Assembly: GCF_017316185.1 (NCBI RefSeq) | Contig: NZ_JAFLVX010000018.1 | Location: 142,014 to 206,013, forward strand | From: Candidatus Vagococcus giribetii | GTDB taxonomy: Bacteria > Bacillota > Bacilli > Lactobacillales > Vagococcaceae | Direction: 5' to 3' | Length of the DNA stretch: 64,000 nt | Shown here: one piece after another, positions 1 to 9,517 of the stretch | Layout: every line of letters starts with the position of its first letter | Numbering within the stretch: position 1 is the stretch's first letter | Notes under the pieces: model-generated | Told to the model about the DNA's origin: nothing | What the model saw: only the letters and a program-made list of their open reading frames with translations | Database searches by the model: none | Made by a program: the position numbers and the translations under genes

Positions 1-1
1 G

Positions 2-940
2 ATGTCAGAAGATGGATCAGAAACTAAAATCGATCCAGTCAAAAAAGATTATCAAGTTGAAGTAATTGGGACTTTCTCTGTTTTACAAAGTGAAAAAAAA
101 TCATCTAAAAAGAATGATAACTCTGATATGCAAAATGAATCTAATTACATGGAACGAGTTAACTCTATCTATGCACCAAATGGCTTTGTTTCAAAAGTAG
201 GTAAAGAAACTAGTTTACTAGAATTTGAAAAAAATCCTGATATGTATGGTGGAATTTCTAAGGAAGAATTTTTAAAACAACAAGAGGATATGGATTTTGC
301 GACAGCGACTTATACACTAAAATCACCTGAAATGACTGAAGATTTTAGAATTAAAGCCCAAAAAATTCTTAAAGACAGCAAAAATAAATACGCTAAAGTT
401 TTAATTAGCTCGGATCAGTTTGATTCAGTAGCAGGTCCTGTTAAAGGAATGTCTAAAATTTCAAAACTGGTATTAATTATTTCTGTTTTAGCTTCTATCC
501 TTATTATTACTTTGGTAACAATTCTTTTCCTACGAGATAGAAAACATGAATTAGGTATCTATCTGTCTCTTGGTGAAAAACGATCAAAAGTAATTGGTCA
601 AATTGTTTTTGAAGTTGTAGTAGTTGCTTTTGTAGCGATTACTATTTCAGTATTCACTGGTAATATGCTAGCAAAAGGCTTTTCTAAGTCATTGATTCAA
701 ACGCAAAAAACAGAAACTGTTGATAATGGCTATGGGTCTTTCAATATGGATGATTGGGAATACGCTCGATTATCAAATAATAATGTCACAGAAGATGATG
801 TTATTGATGCTTATAACGTCTCATTAAATCCGACGTATATTATTCTGTTTTATGTAGTTGGAATTGGTGTTGTATTAGTATCTACAGTTGCTCCGTTGAT
901 TTATATCATGCGACTAAATCCGAAAAAAATAATGATGTAG
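2..940 (+). CDS. FtsX/MacB-type ABC transporter permease, C-terminal part (5' end outside window)
   Basis: This is the C-terminal 312 residues of an integral membrane permease of the FtsX/MacB class, which moves substrates out of the membrane or drives extracellular proteins using an associated ATPase. A soluble extracytoplasmic part (about residues 1-150) is followed by hydrophobic segments near 155-175, 200-222 and 278-300. Between the first two lies the cytoplasmic turn RDRKHELGIYLSLGEKRSKV, the typical FtsX-domain ATPase contact. The frame is open to the window edge and the ATG at base 2 lacks a ribosome site, so the true start lies upstream. The ATPase gene follows after 13 bp. The substrate is unknown. 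Confidence 0.85.
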   Translation: MSEDGSETKIDPVKKDYQVEVIGTFSVLQSEKKSSKKNDNSDMQNESNYMERVNSIYAPNGFVSKVGKETSLLEFEKNPDMYGGISKEEFLKQQEDMDFATATYTLKSPEMTEDFRIKAQKILKDSKNKYAKVLISSDQFDSVAGPVKGMSKISKLVLIISVLASILIITLVTILFLRDRKHELGIYLSLGEKRSKVIGQIVFEVVVVAFVAITISVFTGNMLAKGFSKSLIQTQKTETVDNGYGSFNMDDWEYARLSNNNVTEDDVIDAYNVSLNPTYIILFYVVGIGVVLVSTVAPLIYIMRLNPKKIMM

Positions 941-953
941 GGGGGATGTTGGT

Positions 954-1628
954 ATGTCCATTTTAAAAGCAAGAAAATTAGATTATTTCTATCAAGACGG
1001 AGACAAGCTCCGCTATATCTTAAAAAACACTAATGTTGATTTTGAACAGGGGACTTTCTATACAATTGTTGGTCAATCTGGTTCAGGAAAAACAACATTA
1101 CTTTCTTTACTATCAGGTCTTGATAGTCCTAAAAAAGGAACGGTTTACTATAAAAACAAAAATATCAAACAAATCGGTTTAGAAAACTATCGTAGAAATG
1201 ATATTAGTATTATTTTTCAGCATTACAATTTAATACCTTATCTAACAGGAGTTGAAAACGTCTTAGTACCTATGGCAATCACCGAAAATGAGTTGCCAGA
1301 AGACCAACATAAAGTAGCTTATAACTTATTAGACTATATTGGTTTAGGAAAAGACAAAGCAAATCGCATTGTTAATCAACTTTCTGGGGGAGAACAGCAA
1401 CGTGTTGCCATTGCTCGAGCTTTAGCAACAAATGTTGATATTATTTTAGCTGATGAACCTACAGGGAACCTAGATGAAGAGATGGAACAAGAAATTGTTG
1501 ATATCTTCAAATTACTTGCCCATGAGCACAATAAATGCGTCATTGTTGTTACTCACTCGCAAGAAATTGCCATGCAATCAGACAAGGCTTTTGTTCTTAA
1601 AAAAGGGGTTCTAAAAGAATATGAGTGA
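954..1628 (+). CDS. ABC transporter ATP-binding protein (MacB/LolD class)
   Basis: This is the cytoplasmic ATPase partner of the permease just upstream. The 224-residue single domain shows Walker A (GQSGSGKTT, about residues 40-48), the signature LSGGEQQR, Walker [11 protein letters not shown] and the switch histidine in VTHS. The order and length fit the MacB/LolD group that works with FtsX-type permeases. The start has a GGGGGATG-like site just upstream. Its last codons overlap the next gene by 8 bp, so translation of the PASTA protein is probably coupled. Substrate unknown. Confidence 0.9.
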   Translation: MSILKARKLDYFYQDGDKLRYILKNTNVDFEQGTFYTIVGQSGSGKTTLLSLLSGLDSPKKGTVYYKNKNIKQIGLENYRRNDISIIFQHYNLIPYLTGVENVLVPMAITENELPEDQHKVAYNLLDYIGLGKDKANRIVNQLSGGEQQRVAIARALATNVDIILADEPTGNLDEEMEQEIVDIFKLLAHEHNKCVIVVTHSQEIAMQSDKAFVLKKGVLKEYE

Positions 1629-3123
1629 TTTTTTATCCAACTTTTCAGGTGATGATTATAAAGAGAATCTCCCTAAAAAGAAGAAAAACACTGTAAAAAA
1701 AGACGCACCTAAAGAAAAAGAAACTACAGACACTCCAAAGAAAAAAAAACGTAGACGAAAACATACTTCGTCAGATCAAGCTAGAGAGTTATTCGACAAT
1801 CCAAACTTGATTGAAGACAACGAAGAAATTGTTAAAGAGTCAAGGCCAAGAAAACTTGAGTCTGTTTCAGACGATTCAAATGAGCTACACGATATTGAAA
1901 TTGACCCAGAGTATAGTAAAAAGCAAAAACGCAAAAAAATCGTAATAGGGGCCTCGATTATCATAGCTCTTGTTCTGAGTTATGTGGTTTATTATCAAAT
2001 GACTCGTATTAAAATGCCAGATTTCCAAGATAAGTCTGTAACAGATGCCAGAAAATGGGCTGCCGAAAATCGAATGGAATTAGACATTAAAGAAGCTTAC
2101 TCCCTTAAAAGTGAATCTAGTGATGTCATGAAGCAAGGTGTCGCTCCTGGTAAAAACGTGAAGAAGGGCTCAACAATTTCATTAACAGTCAGTGAAGGTC
2201 CTGACCCTGAAGAGATAATCAAACTACCTGACTTTAAAACAATGGGTGAAAAAGAAGCTTCAGAATTTGTGACAAAGAATAAAGCTGAGAATTTGAGTAT
2301 CTTAACAGAGTATAGCGATAAGGTAGAAAAAGGAAAATTCATTCGTATGGATTTTAGTGATAAAGAAGTCACTTCTGAGAACTACCGTCGAAGAGATAGT
2401 CTAAATGTCTACTACTCAAAAGGAAAAGAAGTCTTTGAAAAAGATATTCCTGTTCCTGATTTTTCTGGCAAAATGAAAAATGATGTCGAAGATTGGGCTC
2501 AAAAAAATAGTATCGCAATGACTTATGAGGAAGTTGATTCTGATAAGATTGAAGAAGGTAAAATCATTTCCCAAAGTATTGAAAAGAACAAAAAAATTGC
2601 TAAAAAAGATAAAATGAGTGTCAAAATTTCTTTAGGAAAAGCAATTATTGTCCCTAACTATGGTTACTATTCAGCTGAGTCAAGCCTTACTGCTGTTGAA
2701 GGATTGGATTTATCCATTCAACAACTCTTCTCAGATGCCGTCCCTTATGGTCAATTGATTAGTCAATCTGTTGAAGCAGGGACAAAATTAACAGCTAAAA
2801 ATAGTAAATCCGTAAAAGTCATTTATTCTTACGGACAACCTTATATCAAATCATACTTCGGTCAATTAGAAGGGGATATTCCTAAGTTCTTGTATGACGA
2901 TTTTAACTCTAAAGGAGCTAACATTACATACGGAACATACTACGTAGATTCTGATGCTCAAAAAGGCGAAATCGTTAAAATGAGTGCTTATAATCAGTAT
3001 ATTGCTTCTGACTCTTATATTACTTTTGGTATCAGTAATGGTAAGTTTGCTGATTTACCTGGAAAAACGCCTGAAGGTGACTCAGGAGATATTAATAAAA
3101 AAGAAACAGATCTAGCAAATTAA
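1621..3123 (+). CDS. Membrane protein with extracellular PASTA-like repeats, no kinase domain
   Basis: This is a 500-residue bitopic membrane protein. Residues 1-105 are cytoplasmic and very rich in Lys/Arg/Glu. One membrane segment (about 106-127, IVIGASIIIALVLSYVVYYQ) follows, then about five consecutive PASTA-like units of 65-70 residues, each opening with a 'xPDF/xPNY' strand and closing with 'SxxxxVxxSxG'. PASTA units bind peptidoglycan or muropeptides in Stk/PrkC kinases and some PBPs, but here no kinase or transpeptidase is attached. It overlaps the ABC ATPase gene by 8 bp, so I infer that it works with that exporter, perhaps as a wall-sensing or tethering partner. A terminator follows directly. 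The function is not established. Confidence 0.75.
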   Translation: MSDFLSNFSGDDYKENLPKKKKNTVKKDAPKEKETTDTPKKKKRRRKHTSSDQARELFDNPNLIEDNEEIVKESRPRKLESVSDDSNELHDIEIDPEYSKKQKRKKIVIGASIIIALVLSYVVYYQMTRIKMPDFQDKSVTDARKWAAENRMELDIKEAYSLKSESSDVMKQGVAPGKNVKKGSTISLTVSEGPDPEEIIKLPDFKTMGEKEASEFVTKNKAENLSILTEYSDKVEKGKFIRMDFSDKEVTSENYRRRDSLNVYYSKGKEVFEKDIPVPDFSGKMKNDVEDWAQKNSIAMTYEEVDSDKIEEGKIISQSIEKNKKIAKKDKMSVKISLGKAIIVPNYGYYSAESSLTAVEGLDLSIQQLFSDAVPYGQLISQSVEAGTKLTAKNSKSVKVIYSYGQPYIKSYFGQLEGDIPKFLYDDFNSKGANITYGTYYVDSDAQKGEIVKMSAYNQYIASDSYITFGISNGKFADLPGKTPEGDSGDINKKETDLAN

Positions 3124-3126
3124 TCT

Positions 3127-3158
3127 AAAAAGCAATCCTTTTAGTGGGATTGCTTTTT
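3127..3158 (+). terminator. Intrinsic terminator of the ABC-PASTA operon
   Basis: A stem AAAGCAATCC / GGGATTGCTTT with a short TTTTAGT loop ends in a T run, 4 bases after the stop codon of the PASTA gene. Confidence 0.85.
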
Positions 3159-3206
3159 AATTTGTAAATTTTTCTTATTTTGATTTCTTTTAGAACTCTA
3201 AATAGG

Positions 3207-3212
3207 TATAAT
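3207..3212 (+). promoter_or_regulatory. -10 element for the P-type ATPase gene
   Basis: A perfect TATAAT lies 34 bases before the ATG at 3246 and 49 before the ATG at 3261. The -35 is weak (TTTCTT at 3184-3189, 17-bp spacer). Because the element lies inside the longest open frame, which begins with TTG at 3180, the true start must be downstream of it. Confidence 0.55.
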
Positions 3213-3260
3213 GGTAAATACAGACTTTTTAAGAAAAATAAAGGAATGATTAATTTAAAG

Positions 3261-5576
3261 ATGGCTAATAAACTTAATGGATTAACTTCTGAGGAAGTTC
3301 AATTACGCATTTCAAAGAATCAACAAAATAATTACAATGAGGATGTATCAAAATCAACAAAAGATATTATTAAAGACAATACATTTACCTTATTTAACTT
3401 TCTTAACTTAGTAATTGGTATATGTTTAGCACTTGTTGGAGCTTTTAGTAATTTATTTTTCATGGTGATTATCATCATGAACGTGACAATTGGTATTATC
3501 CAAGAAATTAGAGCAAAAAATTTAATTGCAAAATTATCAATTATCAATGAGGATCGCATTACTGTTGTTAGAAATAGCGAAGAAATCGAGATTAGCTCAA
3601 CTGATATTGTCTTAGACGACATCGTTAAATTAATCGCTGGAGATCAAGTCCCGTCTGATATGGTTGTTGTTCAGGGATTTGTTGAAGCAAATGAAGCGTT
3701 ATTAACAGGGGAATCTGATTTAATCAAAAAAGAATTGGACACTCAATTACTATCCGGAAGTTTTATTTCTAGTGGTCAATGTTACGCTAAGGTGACTCAT
3801 GTAGGAAAAGACAACTATGCAACTAAAATTGCGAATGAAGCAAAAATTCATAAACCATTTAATTCTGAGTTAGTTTCTTCTATTAGAAAAGTAGCTAAAT
3901 TTACAAGTTATGTCATCGTTCCTTTAGGCATTATTTTATTTGTAGAAGCATTTTTCTTTGGTGGTGGTAGTCTTAAAAATTCCGTTGTTGCTTCCGCAGC
4001 AGCCCTTTTAGGTATGTTACCTAAGGGAATGGTTTTACTTATTATGATTGCTCTAGCAACCGCTGTAGCCAAACTAGCTAAGAAACAAGTATTAGTCCAA
4101 GATATGTATTCTGTAGAAACATTAGCTCATGTTGATGTCATTTGTTTAGATAAAACAGGAACGATTACTGAAGGTAAAATGAAGGTCCTAGAAACTATTA
4201 TTTTAGCTGATGAGCACAAAGATAATTTTAACCAAATCATGAGCAGTTACATGTACGCATCATCTGATAACAATATTACGATGCAAGCTATTAGAGACTA
4301 CTTTAAAGAAGAAGAAATTTTTCAAGCCCAACAAGTCATTAGTTTCTCCTCTGAAAGAAAATGGGGAGCCATGGTTCTTGATTCTGTTGGAACCATTTGT
4401 CTAGGAGCACCAGAAAGACTATTTGATGAAGAATCACTACCCAGTCAAATCAACGAAGCTCAAGAAGAAGGTTATCGTGTGTTAATGCTTGGTATCAGCT
4501 CTGAAACAATGATTAATGAAAATCAGCTACCAAACTTAACACCTTTAGCAATTATCAAAATAGATGATCCTATTCGCCAAAATGCAAATGAAACTCTTGC
4601 GTATCTTAAAGAAGAAGGGGTAGATATTAAAGTTATCTCTGGTGATAACCCAGTTACAGTTTCAAACGTAGCGAGACGTGCTGGCTTAGAAGGTTATGAA
4701 AAATTCATTGACTTATCTGAATTAAAAACAGAAGAAGAAGTAAAAGCCGTTGTAAAAGACTACCGAGTTTTTGGTCGTGTGTCTCCGCAACAAAAGAAAA
4801 TGCTTGTTCAAGAGTTAAAAGAACAAGGACATGTTGTTGCGATGACAGGGGATGGTGTGAATGACGTATTAGCCTTAAAAGAAGCTGATTGTAGTATCGC
4901 TATGGCCGAAGGAGATAACGCCACACGCCAAATCTCTAACTTAGTTTTACTAAATTCAGATTTCACTACCTTACCTGATGTCTTATTTGAAGGTCGTCGT
5001 GTTGTTAACAATGTGACGAAAGTATCTAGTATTTTCTTTATTAAAACAATCTATTCATTAATTTTATCTATTCTTTGTGCGTTGAGTGCTGTGACATTTC
5101 CCTTTATCCCAGTCCAAATTACATTACTTGATTTAGCAATTGAAGGTTACCCAGCTTTCTTCTTACAATTTGAAAATGACAAACGAAAAGTAACGGCTAA
5201 ATTTTTACCCACTGCTTTACGTCGTGCTTTACCCAATGCCATTTTAGTTGTGTTAAATGTTGTCTTCATTTATCTGTTCGGTACGATGAACAACTGGTCT
5301 ACAATCGATATGACAACCTTGATGTATTACATGTTAATTGCTGTTAGTTCAATGGCAGTTATCAAAGCATGTTTACCATTTAACTTACTACGTGCCTTTT
5401 TAGCAGTCACAACAACCATAGGAACATACGTAGCTGCTATGCTATTTAAAAACTTACTTGAAATCTCAGTGTTAACAAAAGAAACATTACCAGTTTTCGT
5501 TGTTTTAGTGCTTATCTCAATTGTCTTAAAACTAGTTTTAGACCGTGTAATTGTTAAAGAAAAACGCTTTGCTTAG
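3261..5576 (+). CDS. Cation-transporting P-type ATPase (CtpE/calcium-ATPase-like)
   Basis: This membrane pump couples ATP hydrolysis to cation movement. Visible P-type signatures are the TGES actuator loop (LLTGES), the phosphorylation motif DKTGT (aspartate at about residue 297 from this start), and the GDGVND hinge. Hydrophobic segments flank the actuator domain and about six more close the protein. The compact length (about 770 residues) and the start NGLTSEEVQLRI resemble the CtpE-like group, in which calcium transport has been shown for a mycobacterial member. I start at ATG 3261; ATG 3246 is also possible, with AAAGGA immediately before it. The frame extends to TTG 3180, but a promoter lies inside that part. 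The ion is not proved by sequence. Confidence 0.85.
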   Translation: MANKLNGLTSEEVQLRISKNQQNNYNEDVSKSTKDIIKDNTFTLFNFLNLVIGICLALVGAFSNLFFMVIIIMNVTIGIIQEIRAKNLIAKLSIINEDRITVVRNSEEIEISSTDIVLDDIVKLIAGDQVPSDMVVVQGFVEANEALLTGESDLIKKELDTQLLSGSFISSGQCYAKVTHVGKDNYATKIANEAKIHKPFNSELVSSIRKVAKFTSYVIVPLGIILFVEAFFFGGGSLKNSVVASAAALLGMLPKGMVLLIMIALATAVAKLAKKQVLVQDMYSVETLAHVDVICLDKTGTITEGKMKVLETIILADEHKDNFNQIMSSYMYASSDNNITMQAIRDYFKEEEIFQAQQVISFSSERKWGAMVLDSVGTICLGAPERLFDEESLPSQINEAQEEGYRVLMLGISSETMINENQLPNLTPLAIIKIDDPIRQNANETLAYLKEEGVDIKVISGDNPVTVSNVARRAGLEGYEKFIDLSELKTEEEVKAVVKDYRVFGRVSPQQKKMLVQELKEQGHVVAMTGDGVNDVLALKEADCSIAMAEGDNATRQISNLVLLNSDFTTLPDVLFEGRRVVNNVTKVSSIFFIKTIYSLILSILCALSAVTFPFIPVQITLLDLAIEGYPAFFLQFENDKRKVTAKFLPTALRRALPNAILVVLNVVFIYLFGTMNNWSTIDMTTLMYYMLIAVSSMAVIKACLPFNLLRAFLAVTTTIGTYVAAMLFKNLLEISVLTKETLPVFVVLVLISIVLKLVLDRVIVKEKRFA

Positions 5577-5613
5577 ATAAGTAAGAAAATTTTCTTGAAA
5601 ACAAGAAGAAAAA

Positions 5614-5642
5614 TTGGCATATTTTATAGGATATGTTATACT
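5614..5642 (+). promoter_or_regulatory. Promoter of the dnaG-rpoD operon
   Basis: TTGGCA (5614-5619), a 17-bp spacer and TATACT (5637-5642), with TG one base upstream of the -10 (extended -10). It precedes dnaG by about 85 bp, leaving a leader that contains a perfect palindrome. Confidence 0.75.
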
Positions 5643-5667
5643 TTATGTTGTAGATTTGTGTCATATA

Positions 5668-5689
5668 GTCGCACTGAATTCAGTGCGAC
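5668..5689. repeat. Perfect 22-bp palindrome in the dnaG leader, followed by a T-rich run
   Basis: Two 11-base arms, GTCGCACTGAA and TTCAGTGCGAC, meet without a loop and are followed by TTTTGTCACTTTT. The element lies about 20 bp downstream of the expected start of transcription and 39 bp before the dnaG ATG. It could be a leaky terminator/attenuator in the leader or a dimeric protein operator. Confidence 0.7.
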
Positions 5690-5728
5690 TTTTGTCACTT
5701 TTAAAATGATGAGGGGAGGCTAATTAAA

Positions 5729-7573
5729 ATGGTGCAATTAATCCCTCAAGAAACGATTGAAATGGTCAGACAACAGACGAATATTGTTGATATCGTTGGA
5801 CAATATGTTCAATTGAAAAAGTCTGGAAAGAACTATTTAGGTCTTTGTCCATTTCATAATGAAAAGTCGCCTTCATTCTCAGTAGCTGAAGACAAGCAAA
5901 TTTATCATTGCTTTGGTTGTGGTAAAGGAGGAAATGTCTTCTCCTTTATTCAAGAAATCGAAGGTCTTACGTTTCCTGAATCTGTTGAGAAAGTCGCTGA
6001 TTTAGCTAGTATTAATGTGACTATTAATGCGACTCATACACCTCAAACATTATCACCAAAAGCGCTTGAAGAATCTCAGTTGATAGACATTCATGAAAAA
6101 ACTGCTGATTTATATCATCACATTTTACTCAACACGCAAGTCGGTGAACAAGCACTAGCTTATTTAAAAGAGCGAGGTTTGACAGAAGAAGTCATCAAAA
6201 CGTTTAAAATCGGTTTTGCACCTCGTGATCGAAGACTATTGTTTAAAATACTAGAAAAAGATCACTATTCTGAAGATATCTTACGAAAAACAGGGTTATT
6301 ATTTCAGCTAGATAATGGTGATTGGTTAGATCGTTTTTACCAACGTATCATGTTTCCCATTACAAATTTCCAAGGGAAGGTGATAGGTTTTTCAGGACGT
6401 TTGCTTCTAGATGAGTCCTTTGATGCCACCGACCAACCAAAGTATTTGAACAGTCCTGAAACAGAACTCTTCAATAAGCGGTTCATTCTTTATAATTTCC
6501 ATCAAGCACGGTCTGAAATCAGAAAGAAAAATGAAGTCATTTTGTTTGAAGGTTTTATGGATGTTATTTCAGCTTGGATGTCTGGTACAAAAAACGGTGT
6601 TGCCTCAATGGGAACAAGTTTAACTGTGGAGCAAATTGCAACCCTTGAAAAGGTGAGTGAAGATGTTCTACTGGCATATGATGGAGATAACGCAGGAATA
6701 GAAGCCACCAATAGAGCCATAGATTTATTAAACAATCAAAGCTCCATGACGATTCAAATTATTGATATCCCTGATAAAATGGACCCCGATGATTACCGTA
6801 AAAAATTCGGTACTGATGGACTGCATCAATTGTTAAAGAACAATCGATCCACTATTTTTCAGTTTAAGAAAGAGTACTTAAAACGACAGAAAAACTTAGC
6901 TATTGAAGCTGACAAGTTACTTTACATCGACGAGATTTTAACTGAACTCGTCAAAGTCAATTCAATTGTTGAAGTCGATATGGCTTTAACAGGTCTAAGT
7001 AGTGAGTTTTCCGTCTCAAAGAATACCTTACAAAATGAACTACGGGATAAAAAACGTTCATACAAGCAAGATTCTTTTTCTGATTTTTCACCTGTTCAAT
7101 CAAAAAAAGAACTTGTTATTCCCAAGCATTTTGAAACAAGAAAAGTAGATCAAATTGAAAAAGCCGAAATGACCTTGATTTACCGGTTGCTTAATGAGCG
7201 AAGTGCTTATCAGTTTTTATCTACCAAAGAATCAATTGCCTTTTACCACGATCACTATCAAGAGCTGTATTTACACTTAGTGAATTACCTTAGTTTAAAT
7301 GGGGAAGTTGTCATTGCTGATTTTCTTGACTATCTCAAAGAAGATTACTTAAAAACAACTTTAATCAATGTCACTATGCAAAACCTAAGTGAAGAAAGTA
7401 CAAAACAAGAGTTAGATGATTGTCTCCTCGTATTACAACGAGCCGGTGTCAAAAGACAAATTGAAGAGTTACTACAAGCACAACAAGAAGCAAAACGAGT
7501 TGGTAACAACGACTTAGAAGCTGAAACAACTCTTAATATAATTACGCTACAAAAACAACTTAAATCGATTTAA
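5729..7573 (+). CDS. dnaG: DNA primase DnaG
   Basis: This enzyme makes RNA primers at the replication fork. The N-terminal CHC2 zinc finger is clear (Cys40, His43, Cys61, Cys64; CPFHNEKSPSF...HCFGCGKGG), followed by the catalytic core with the Toprim segment VILFEGFMDVISA and the acidic pair in AYDGDNAG. The C-terminal part should bind the DnaB-type helicase. Length 614 is usual. A strong AGGGGAGG site sits 10 bp before the ATG. rpoD follows 20 bp later, the widely conserved dnaG-rpoD order of Gram-positive macromolecular-synthesis operons. Confidence 0.97.
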   Translation: MVQLIPQETIEMVRQQTNIVDIVGQYVQLKKSGKNYLGLCPFHNEKSPSFSVAEDKQIYHCFGCGKGGNVFSFIQEIEGLTFPESVEKVADLASINVTINATHTPQTLSPKALEESQLIDIHEKTADLYHHILLNTQVGEQALAYLKERGLTEEVIKTFKIGFAPRDRRLLFKILEKDHYSEDILRKTGLLFQLDNGDWLDRFYQRIMFPITNFQGKVIGFSGRLLLDESFDATDQPKYLNSPETELFNKRFILYNFHQARSEIRKKNEVILFEGFMDVISAWMSGTKNGVASMGTSLTVEQIATLEKVSEDVLLAYDGDNAGIEATNRAIDLLNNQSSMTIQIIDIPDKMDPDDYRKKFGTDGLHQLLKNNRSTIFQFKKEYLKRQKNLAIEADKLLYIDEILTELVKVNSIVEVDMALTGLSSEFSVSKNTLQNELRDKKRSYKQDSFSDFSPVQSKKELVIPKHFETRKVDQIEKAEMTLIYRLLNERSAYQFLSTKESIAFYHDHYQELYLHLVNYLSLNGEVVIADFLDYLKEDYLKTTLINVTMQNLSEESTKQELDDCLLVLQRAGVKRQIEELLQAQQEAKRVGNNDLEAETTLNIITLQKQLKSI

Positions 7574-7593
7574 TCTAAAGGGGGATTTTTTTT

Positions 7594-8700
7594 ATGCTAG
7601 AAAATAATCAAGCAGCATATAAAAAAGAAGTAGATAAGTTTATCAAAGAAAATAAGGTAAAAGGACAAGTTGTTTTCGACGTATTAACAGACAAATTGGC
7701 AACACCTTTTGAACTGAACTCAGACGAAATGGATACCTTAATTCAAAAAATTGAAGATGCTGGAATCAGTGTTGTTGATGAAAACGGCGAACCAAGTGAA
7801 CGCAGTCTAAAAGTAACGACTAAAAAAGAAGTAAAAGAAGAAGAGGAAGACTTAATCGCACCAGCTGGTGTTAAAATTAATGACCCTGTTCGTATGTACT
7901 TAAAAGAAATCGGACGTGTTTCCTTATTAACTGCTGATGAAGAAGTAGCTCTTGCCTTAAGAATTAAAGAAGGCGACCCTGAAGCTAAACAAGAATTAGC
8001 TGAAGCAAACCTTAGATTAGTTGTAAGTATTGCAAAACGTTATGTGGGACGTGGTATGCAGTTCTTAGACTTAATCCAAGAAGGTAACATGGGCTTAATG
8101 AAAGCCGTAGAAAAATTTGACCATGAAAAAGGATTCAAATTCTCTACTTATGCTACATGGTGGATTCGTCAAGCAATTACACGTGCTATTGCTGACCAAG
8201 CAAGAACGATTCGTATTCCAGTTCATATGGTGGAAACAATTAATAAATTAATCCGTATTCAACGTCAATTACTTCAAGATTTAGGACGCGAACCGACACC
8301 AGAAGAAATCGGTGCGGAAATGGAATTACCTGCAGAAAAAGTACGTGAGATTCTAAAAATCGCTCAGGAGCCAGTATCACTTGAAACACCAATTGGTGAG
8401 GAAGATGATTCACACTTAGGTGATTTTATTGAAGATCAAGACGCAACAAGTCCTGCTGAACACGCGGCTTACGAGTTATTAAAAGAGCAACTTGAAAGTG
8501 TACTAGATACATTAACTGACCGCGAAGAAAACGTACTACGTTTACGTTTTGGTTTAGATGATGGACGTACAAGAACATTAGAAGAAGTAGGTAAAGTCTT
8601 TGGTGTTACGCGTGAGCGTATTCGTCAGATTGAAGCAAAAGCTTTAAGAAAATTAAGACATCCTTCTCGTTCTAAACAATTAAAAGATTTCTTAGAATAA
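7594..8700 (+). CDS. rpoD: Primary sigma factor RpoD/SigA
   Basis: This is the housekeeping sigma subunit of RNA polymerase. The 368-residue protein has the short, acidic Gram-positive region 1.1, region 1.2 ([16 protein letters not shown]), region 2 with the -10 recognition helix [17 protein letters not shown], region 3, and the region 4.2 helix-turn-helix [20 protein letters not shown] that reads the -35. The start has AAAGGGGG upstream. It is cotranscribed with dnaG and ends in its own terminator. Confidence 0.98.
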   Translation: MLENNQAAYKKEVDKFIKENKVKGQVVFDVLTDKLATPFELNSDEMDTLIQKIEDAGISVVDENGEPSERSLKVTTKKEVKEEEEDLIAPAGVKINDPVRMYLKEIGRVSLLTADEEVALALRIKEGDPEAKQELAEANLRLVVSIAKRYVGRGMQFLDLIQEGNMGLMKAVEKFDHEKGFKFSTYATWWIRQAITRAIADQARTIRIPVHMVETINKLIRIQRQLLQDLGREPTPEEIGAEMELPAEKVREILKIAQEPVSLETPIGEEDDSHLGDFIEDQDATSPAEHAAYELLKEQLESVLDTLTDREENVLRLRFGLDDGRTRTLEEVGKVFGVTRERIRQIEAKALRKLRHPSRSKQLKDFLE

Positions 8701-8706
8701 TAAGTA

Positions 8707-8740
8707 TAAAGAGTTATCTAAAAGGATAGCTCTTTTTTTA
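8707..8740 (+). terminator. Terminator of dnaG-rpoD
   Basis: GAGTTATC / GATAGCTC stem with a TAAAAG loop and a T7 run, starting about 10 bases after the rpoD stop. Confidence 0.85.
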
Positions 8741-8775
8741 TTACCTTTAGTTATTTAAAATTCACTGATTAGTGT

Positions 8776-8781
8776 TATAAT
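8776..8781 (+). promoter_or_regulatory. Extended -10 promoter for trmK-yqfO
   Basis: TATAAT preceded by TGt (extended -10), 34 bp before the trmK ATG. No good -35 is visible. Confidence 0.55.
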
Positions 8782-8815
8782 CATTTTATGAGATTAAAAT
8801 GAGGATGGTAGATAC

Positions 8816-9517
8816 ATGGATTACAAAAACTTATCAAAAAGATTACACCGAGCAGGAGAGTTTGTCCCGAAAGGCGCTATCCTTGCAGATATTGGTAGTG
8901 ACCACGCTTACTTACCAGCCTATTTAGTAATGAATAAACAGATTTCTTCTGCGATTGCAGGTGAAGTTGTAGATGGACCTTATCTGTCTGCAAAAAATCT
9001 AGTAGCAGAACTTAACTTAAGCTCTATGATTGATGTTAGAAAAGGAGATGGCTTAGCCGTCTTAACACCTCTTGATGCGGTGACTGCTATTTCGATTTGT
9101 GGTATGGGTGGAGCTTTAATCAGAGATATTTTAGATAGAGGGTTTCATGGAGGTAATTTAACTGGAAAAGAAACGCTTATTCTACAACCAAATATCGGGG
9201 AACCAACTCTTCGTACATGGTTAGTTAATCATGCTTACGAGATTGTTAAAGAAGACATCATTCGCGAAAATGAAAAAACTTATGAAATTATAGTTGCTGA
9301 AAAAAGAGAGCAGATTGTGCCATTATCAGAGAAGGAGCTTCTTTTTGGTCCTAAACTATTAGAACAACAAGGAAGTGTATTCCTTAATAAATGGGAGCAT
9401 GAATGCCATCAATTTGAGAACATTCTAAAACAATTAGAGAAATCTAACAAAGATGTTGCCAAAAAAATAGCTGAAGTTCAGACAAAAATTCAGTTAGTGA
9501 AAGAGGTGCTTGCATGA
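8816..9517 (+). CDS. trmK: tRNA (adenine(22)-N1)-methyltransferase TrmK
   Basis: This SAM-dependent enzyme methylates N1 of A22 in bacterial tRNAs. The 233-residue protein has the Rossmann motif I ADIGSDHAYLP near residues 26-36, ISICGMGGALI as the family's typical following motif, and LILQPN in the substrate region, followed by a helical tail rich in Lys and Glu. In many Firmicutes trmK sits right after rpoD and before the Nif3-like gene, as here. The stop overlaps the next start by 4 bp (ATGA). Confidence 0.93.
   Translation: MDYKNLSKRLHRAGEFVPKGAILADIGSDHAYLPAYLVMNKQISSAIAGEVVDGPYLSAKNLVAELNLSSMIDVRKGDGLAVLTPLDAVTAISICGMGGALIRDILDRGFHGGNLTGKETLILQPNIGEPTLRTWLVNHAYEIVKEDIIRENEKTYEIIVAEKREQIVPLSEKELLFGPKLLEQQGSVFLNKWEHECHQFENILKQLEKSNKDVAKKIAEVQTKIQLVKEVLA

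Noticed and set aside
2..4. ATG at base 2 as the true start of the first permease
   Set aside because: No upstream sequence or ribosome site can be seen and the protein lacks the N-terminal span normal for the family.
5585..5615. Terminator for the P-type ATPase gene
   Set aside because: TTTTCTTG and CAAGAAGAAAA can form a weak stem, but it is AT-rich and not followed by a T run.
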